Shown here: positions 61,727-64,000 of the stretch, one piece after another
Layout: every line of letters begins with the position of its first letter
How positions within the stretch are numbered: the first letter of the stretch is position 1
NCBI GenBank assembly: GCA_963678555.2
Contig: CAXXJA010000002.1
Coordinates: 620,001-684,000 of the forward strand
Direction of reading: 5' to 3'
DNA from: SABI01 sp963678555
Lineage (GTDB): Bacteria; Spirochaetota; Spirochaetia; Sphaerochaetales; Sphaerochaetaceae
DNA: 64,000 nt
Program-made: the position numbers and the translations under genes
The notes under the pieces: generated by a model
Seen by the model: the letters and a program-made list of their open reading frames with translations, nothing else
Databases searched by the model: none
Told to the model about the DNA's origin: nothing

Positions 61727-62677
61727 ATGAAAGAGTACAACAGCCGTCTTCTAGTCGGTCTGCTGTTGCCTCCGATGCTTTCCTTCGGGGCGTATCTGGC
61801 AACTTCATCGGGAGTGTTGAGCATTCTGCCTCTCCTTCTGATGAGCGAACGACTTGACGAGATGTGGAAGAGAATTCTCAGCGTTTCCCTTGTGGTCATC
61901 GCGGTAATCGTACTCCATGTCATACAGCTGAAGGATATCTTTCAGGATATGAGTTCGACGACAGGTGTTCTGATTGTGGGCCTGTTCATGCCGGTTTCCC
62001 TGCTTGTCTCAAGCGGGATATGGATCATGTTGAGTCCCCGTCGATACGTTACGCGTCTCAGCGCGGCAGTGTCATTTCCTGTTGTCATCGGATGTTTTAT
62101 AGTACTATGGTTGCTTGGAGAGAGTGAGAGTTCGAGGGAGACTCTCAGGATATATCAGGAGGTTCTCGATTCAGTAATACAGATGCTGATGGGAACCCAG
62201 ATGGTCGGGGCTGACATTCATACGATGAGCGGGTTCGTGAATGATATGATCATTCGATTCGGACTGAGTATCTATCTGGTTCAGTTCCTTGCCGCCGTCT
62301 ATATCAGTGAGATCTTCCTTCACAGGAATTCCCCATCGTTCGAACAGAGGATGATGAGATGGAGAGTACCGCATGATGTGCTCTGGGTGTTTCTGGGGGC
62401 ATTCACACTCGTACTGGTGACCTTCTTTACCGAGTCGACACTCGTAGAGATTATTGCGTACAACATCAGCAGCGCTCTTGCCCTGCTGTATGCGGTACAT
62501 GGAGTCTCGATAGCGGTCTATCTGCTGAAAAGAAAGTTGGAACACATCAGGGTTCTGAGAACGTTCAACTTCTCTCTCATGCTGATGGCGCTGCCGGGAA
62601 TCAATGTGATAGCGTTTCTCGGATTCTCGTTACTGGGAATCAGTGAGACCTGGGTCACATATCGTAAACATGAGTAA
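61727..62677 (+). CDS. DUF2232 (YybS-like) membrane protein
   Basis: A 316-residue membrane protein with about eight hydrophobic segments. It occupies the position between rpsR and rplI where YybS/DUF2232 proteins are found in other phyla. No catalytic motif is visible and the function is unknown. It begins 12 bp after rpsR and is co-transcribed. It has a weak Shine-Dalgarno (AAGGA). Confidence 0.7.
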   Translation: MKEYNSRLLVGLLLPPMLSFGAYLATSSGVLSILPLLLMSERLDEMWKRILSVSLVVIAVIVLHVIQLKDIFQDMSSTTGVLIVGLFMPVSLLVSSGIWIMLSPRRYVTRLSAAVSFPVVIGCFIVLWLLGESESSRETLRIYQEVLDSVIQMLMGTQMVGADIHTMSGFVNDMIIRFGLSIYLVQFLAAVYISEIFLHRNSPSFEQRMMRWRVPHDVLWVFLGAFTLVLVTFFTESTLVEIIAYNISSALALLYAVHGVSIAVYLLKRKLEHIRVLRTFNFSLMLMALPGINVIAFLGFSLLGISETWVTYRKHE

Positions 62678-62692
62678 GGAGAAAAGGGAATT

Positions 62693-63310
62693 ATGAAAAT
62701 TATTTTAAATCAGGATGTTCATAATCTCGGAGAAGAGGGGGACGTGGTAGAAGTCAAGAACGGCTATGCACGGAATTTCCTTCTTCCCAAACATTTTGCA
62801 GTTCTGTTCAACAAGGCCAACCAGGCAATCTTTGCCGGTAAGGCGAAGGCCATTGAGAAGAGAAAGGAAGACAAGAGAAAGGCAGCATCCACTCTCAGAG
62901 AGAGACTTGATGAGATGACGCTGACACTCACCGTTTCAGCCGGTGAAAGCGGGAAACTTTTCGGATCCGTCACGAATACCATGATCATGGACGCACTTGC
63001 CAAGGAAGGTATTGAGATTGAGAAGAAAAGAATCGAGGTCGCTTCCCATGATATCAAGATGGTCGGCACCTATACGGTCAAGATCCGTCTCTATGAGGGC
63101 GAAAGTGCTTCATTGAAGGTTGATGTCCTCAGCGAGAAGGCTGTGAAGGATGCCGCAAGCCGGAAGGAAGCGGAAGCTGCCGCAGATGTGAAAGCCGCTG
63201 AAATGGAAGCTGCTACTGAAGCAGCCCAGGAGCTCGAGACAGCTGTTGAAGATGCTGTTCCGGAAGGCGATGCAGGCGTAGAGGCAGAGGCCGAAGACGA
63301 CAAGGAGTAA
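62693..63310 (+). CDS. rplI: 50S ribosomal protein bL9 with long acidic tail
   Basis: Binds 23S rRNA at the L1 stalk base. MKIILNQDVHNLGEEGDVVEV, then GYARNFLLPKHFAV is the N-terminal domain, followed by the long helix and a C-terminal domain ending near residue 150. The normal length is about 148; here 205 residues result from an extra tail of about 55 residues made almost only of Ala, Glu, Asp and Val. AAGGAG precedes the start. Confidence 0.95.
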   Translation: MKIILNQDVHNLGEEGDVVEVKNGYARNFLLPKHFAVLFNKANQAIFAGKAKAIEKRKEDKRKAASTLRERLDEMTLTLTVSAGESGKLFGSVTNTMIMDALAKEGIEIEKKRIEVASHDIKMVGTYTVKIRLYEGESASLKVDVLSEKAVKDAASRKEAEAAADVKAAEMEAATEAAQELETAVEDAVPEGDAGVEAEAEDDKE

Positions 63311-63321
63311 GGGTCCAACCC

Positions 63322-64000
63322 GTGGCAGATATCGCAGGGGGGAGAATTCCTCCTCATAACATTGATGCAGAAAAAGCTGTACTGGGAGCGATCCTGTTAA
63401 GCTTAGACGCGTTTCATGAGGTGTCGCAGTCGTTGAGGAAGGATGATTTCTACTCACCTGCCCACTCGACCCTCTACGATGCCATTCTCCTGTTTCATAA
63501 TGAACATAGTGGTCAGACAATCGATCTGATCACTATTACTGAATTTCTTAAAGGGCAGAAGCTCCTCGACCTGTGTGGCGGCATGGCCTATGTGGCCAGC
63601 CTCACCAGTGAAGTACCCACAATCACCAACGCAGTGTACTATGCCCAGATCGTGCAGGCACTGTCACTGAGACGGTCACTGCTTACCCTCTCCTCAACCC
63701 TCTACGATTCAGCCTTTGACGAGTCGAAGGATATTGATGAGATCCTTGATGAGGGTGAACACAAACTCAGCGATCTGCAGGTATCCACGGAAGTATTCTC
63801 GGAAAGCTACAAGGATGGTTCGACTCTGGTCAGGTCGACTGTTGACCATCTGCTTGAACGGGTTCAGCATGGAAACAAGGAAGGGGTGATGTCCGGTTTT
63901 TCACGTCTGGATGATATGACAGGCGGGTTCAGACCAGGTGAATATATCGTCATCGGTGCCCGCCCTTCGGTCGGTAAGACCGCATTCGCCATTTCCATGG
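63322..64000 (+). CDS. dnaB: Replicative DNA helicase, 5' part
   Basis: The window ends inside this gene; 226 codons are visible from the GTG at 63322 (MADIAGGRIPPHNIDAEKAVLG). The N-terminal DnaB domain (about 10-110), with SLDAFHEVSQSLRKDDFYSP and HSTLYDAI, is followed by a linker helix. The RecA-like helicase core starts with GFSRLDDMTGGFRPGEYIVIG, then Walker A GARPSVGKTAF. It begins 11 bp after rplI and ends the ribosomal protein/replication cluster. AGGG lies about 8 nt upstream. Confidence 0.95.
   Translation, partial: MADIAGGRIPPHNIDAEKAVLGAILLSLDAFHEVSQSLRKDDFYSPAHSTLYDAILLFHNEHSGQTIDLITITEFLKGQKLLDLCGGMAYVASLTSEVPTITNAVYYAQIVQALSLRRSLLTLSSTLYDSAFDESKDIDEILDEGEHKLSDLQVSTEVFSESYKDGSTLVRSTVDHLLERVQHGNKEGVMSGFSRLDDMTGGFRPGEYIVIGARPSVGKTAFAISM

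Noticed and set aside
1..64000. CRISPR arrays, rRNA genes, prophage structural genes
   Set aside because: No regularly spaced repeats, rRNA-like stretches or phage morphogenesis genes were seen.

Overview
The window looks like chromosomal DNA of a fermentative, sugar-using bacterium. I infer a spirochaete, possibly Sphaerochaeta-like, with moderate confidence. The gene order small AURKAIP1-like protein, rpsF, ssb, rpsR, DUF2232-type membrane protein, rplI, dnaB at 60.4-64 kb fits that group, as do a FemABX-type peptidoglycan enzyme next to murD and a non-lipoprotein amino-acid binding protein. Nothing in the window fixes the species.

Layout. 0-1.3 kb: a frameshifted IS200/IS605 transposase and a MazEF-like toxin-antitoxin pair. 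1.8-9.6 kb: fucose isomerase and mutarotase diverging around a LacI-type operator, an acyl-CoA synthetase, xylose isomerase diverging from an AraC regulator, and lrgAB. 9.7-21 kb: a long operon headed by a DeoR regulator. It joins a complete 2-oxoacid dehydrogenase complex (E2, E3 and a fused E1 alpha-beta) to a PHP-domain protein, an SDR with an extra N-terminal domain, an L-sorbose-1-phosphate reductase-like dehydrogenase and a rhamnulokinase-like kinase. This is the best candidate here for an undescribed pathway. 21-22.1 kb: decayed DNA with IS21-like end repeats.

22-34 kb: carAB behind ARG-box-like sites, typA, tRNA-Pro(CGG), a membrane-anchored parvulin-type foldase, an HD-domain protein, two PfkB sugar kinases and asnA. 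34.3-35.9 kb: a plasmid-type ParA plus RHH partner behind a 38-bp palindrome. 36-45.8 kb: a UvrD/PcrA helicase, a small membrane transporter, a DUF362-ferredoxin protein, an RNA m5C methyltransferase, a haemolysin-III protein, a polar amino-acid ABC transporter, a divergent PAP2 protein and an MFS protein. 46-52.5 kb: aconitase, citrate synthase, a beta-hydroxyacid dehydrogenase, argG and a lipoprotein. 52.7-60 kb: a Fur/PerR regulator, hflKC, metG, a FemABX protein and murD. 60.3-64 kb: the ribosomal protein/ssb/dnaB cluster, cut by the window end.

Two regulatory patterns run across the window. First, about ten genes have a sigma-70-type -10 box only 6-9 nt before their start codon and no clear Shine-Dalgarno, so they are probably read from leaderless mRNAs. 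Second, carAB, argG and the amino-acid ABC transporter share ARG-box-like 14-mers of the form TGCATWWWWATTCA, suggesting one arginine regulon. All functional statements rest on reading motifs and recalled family features; no database search was run.
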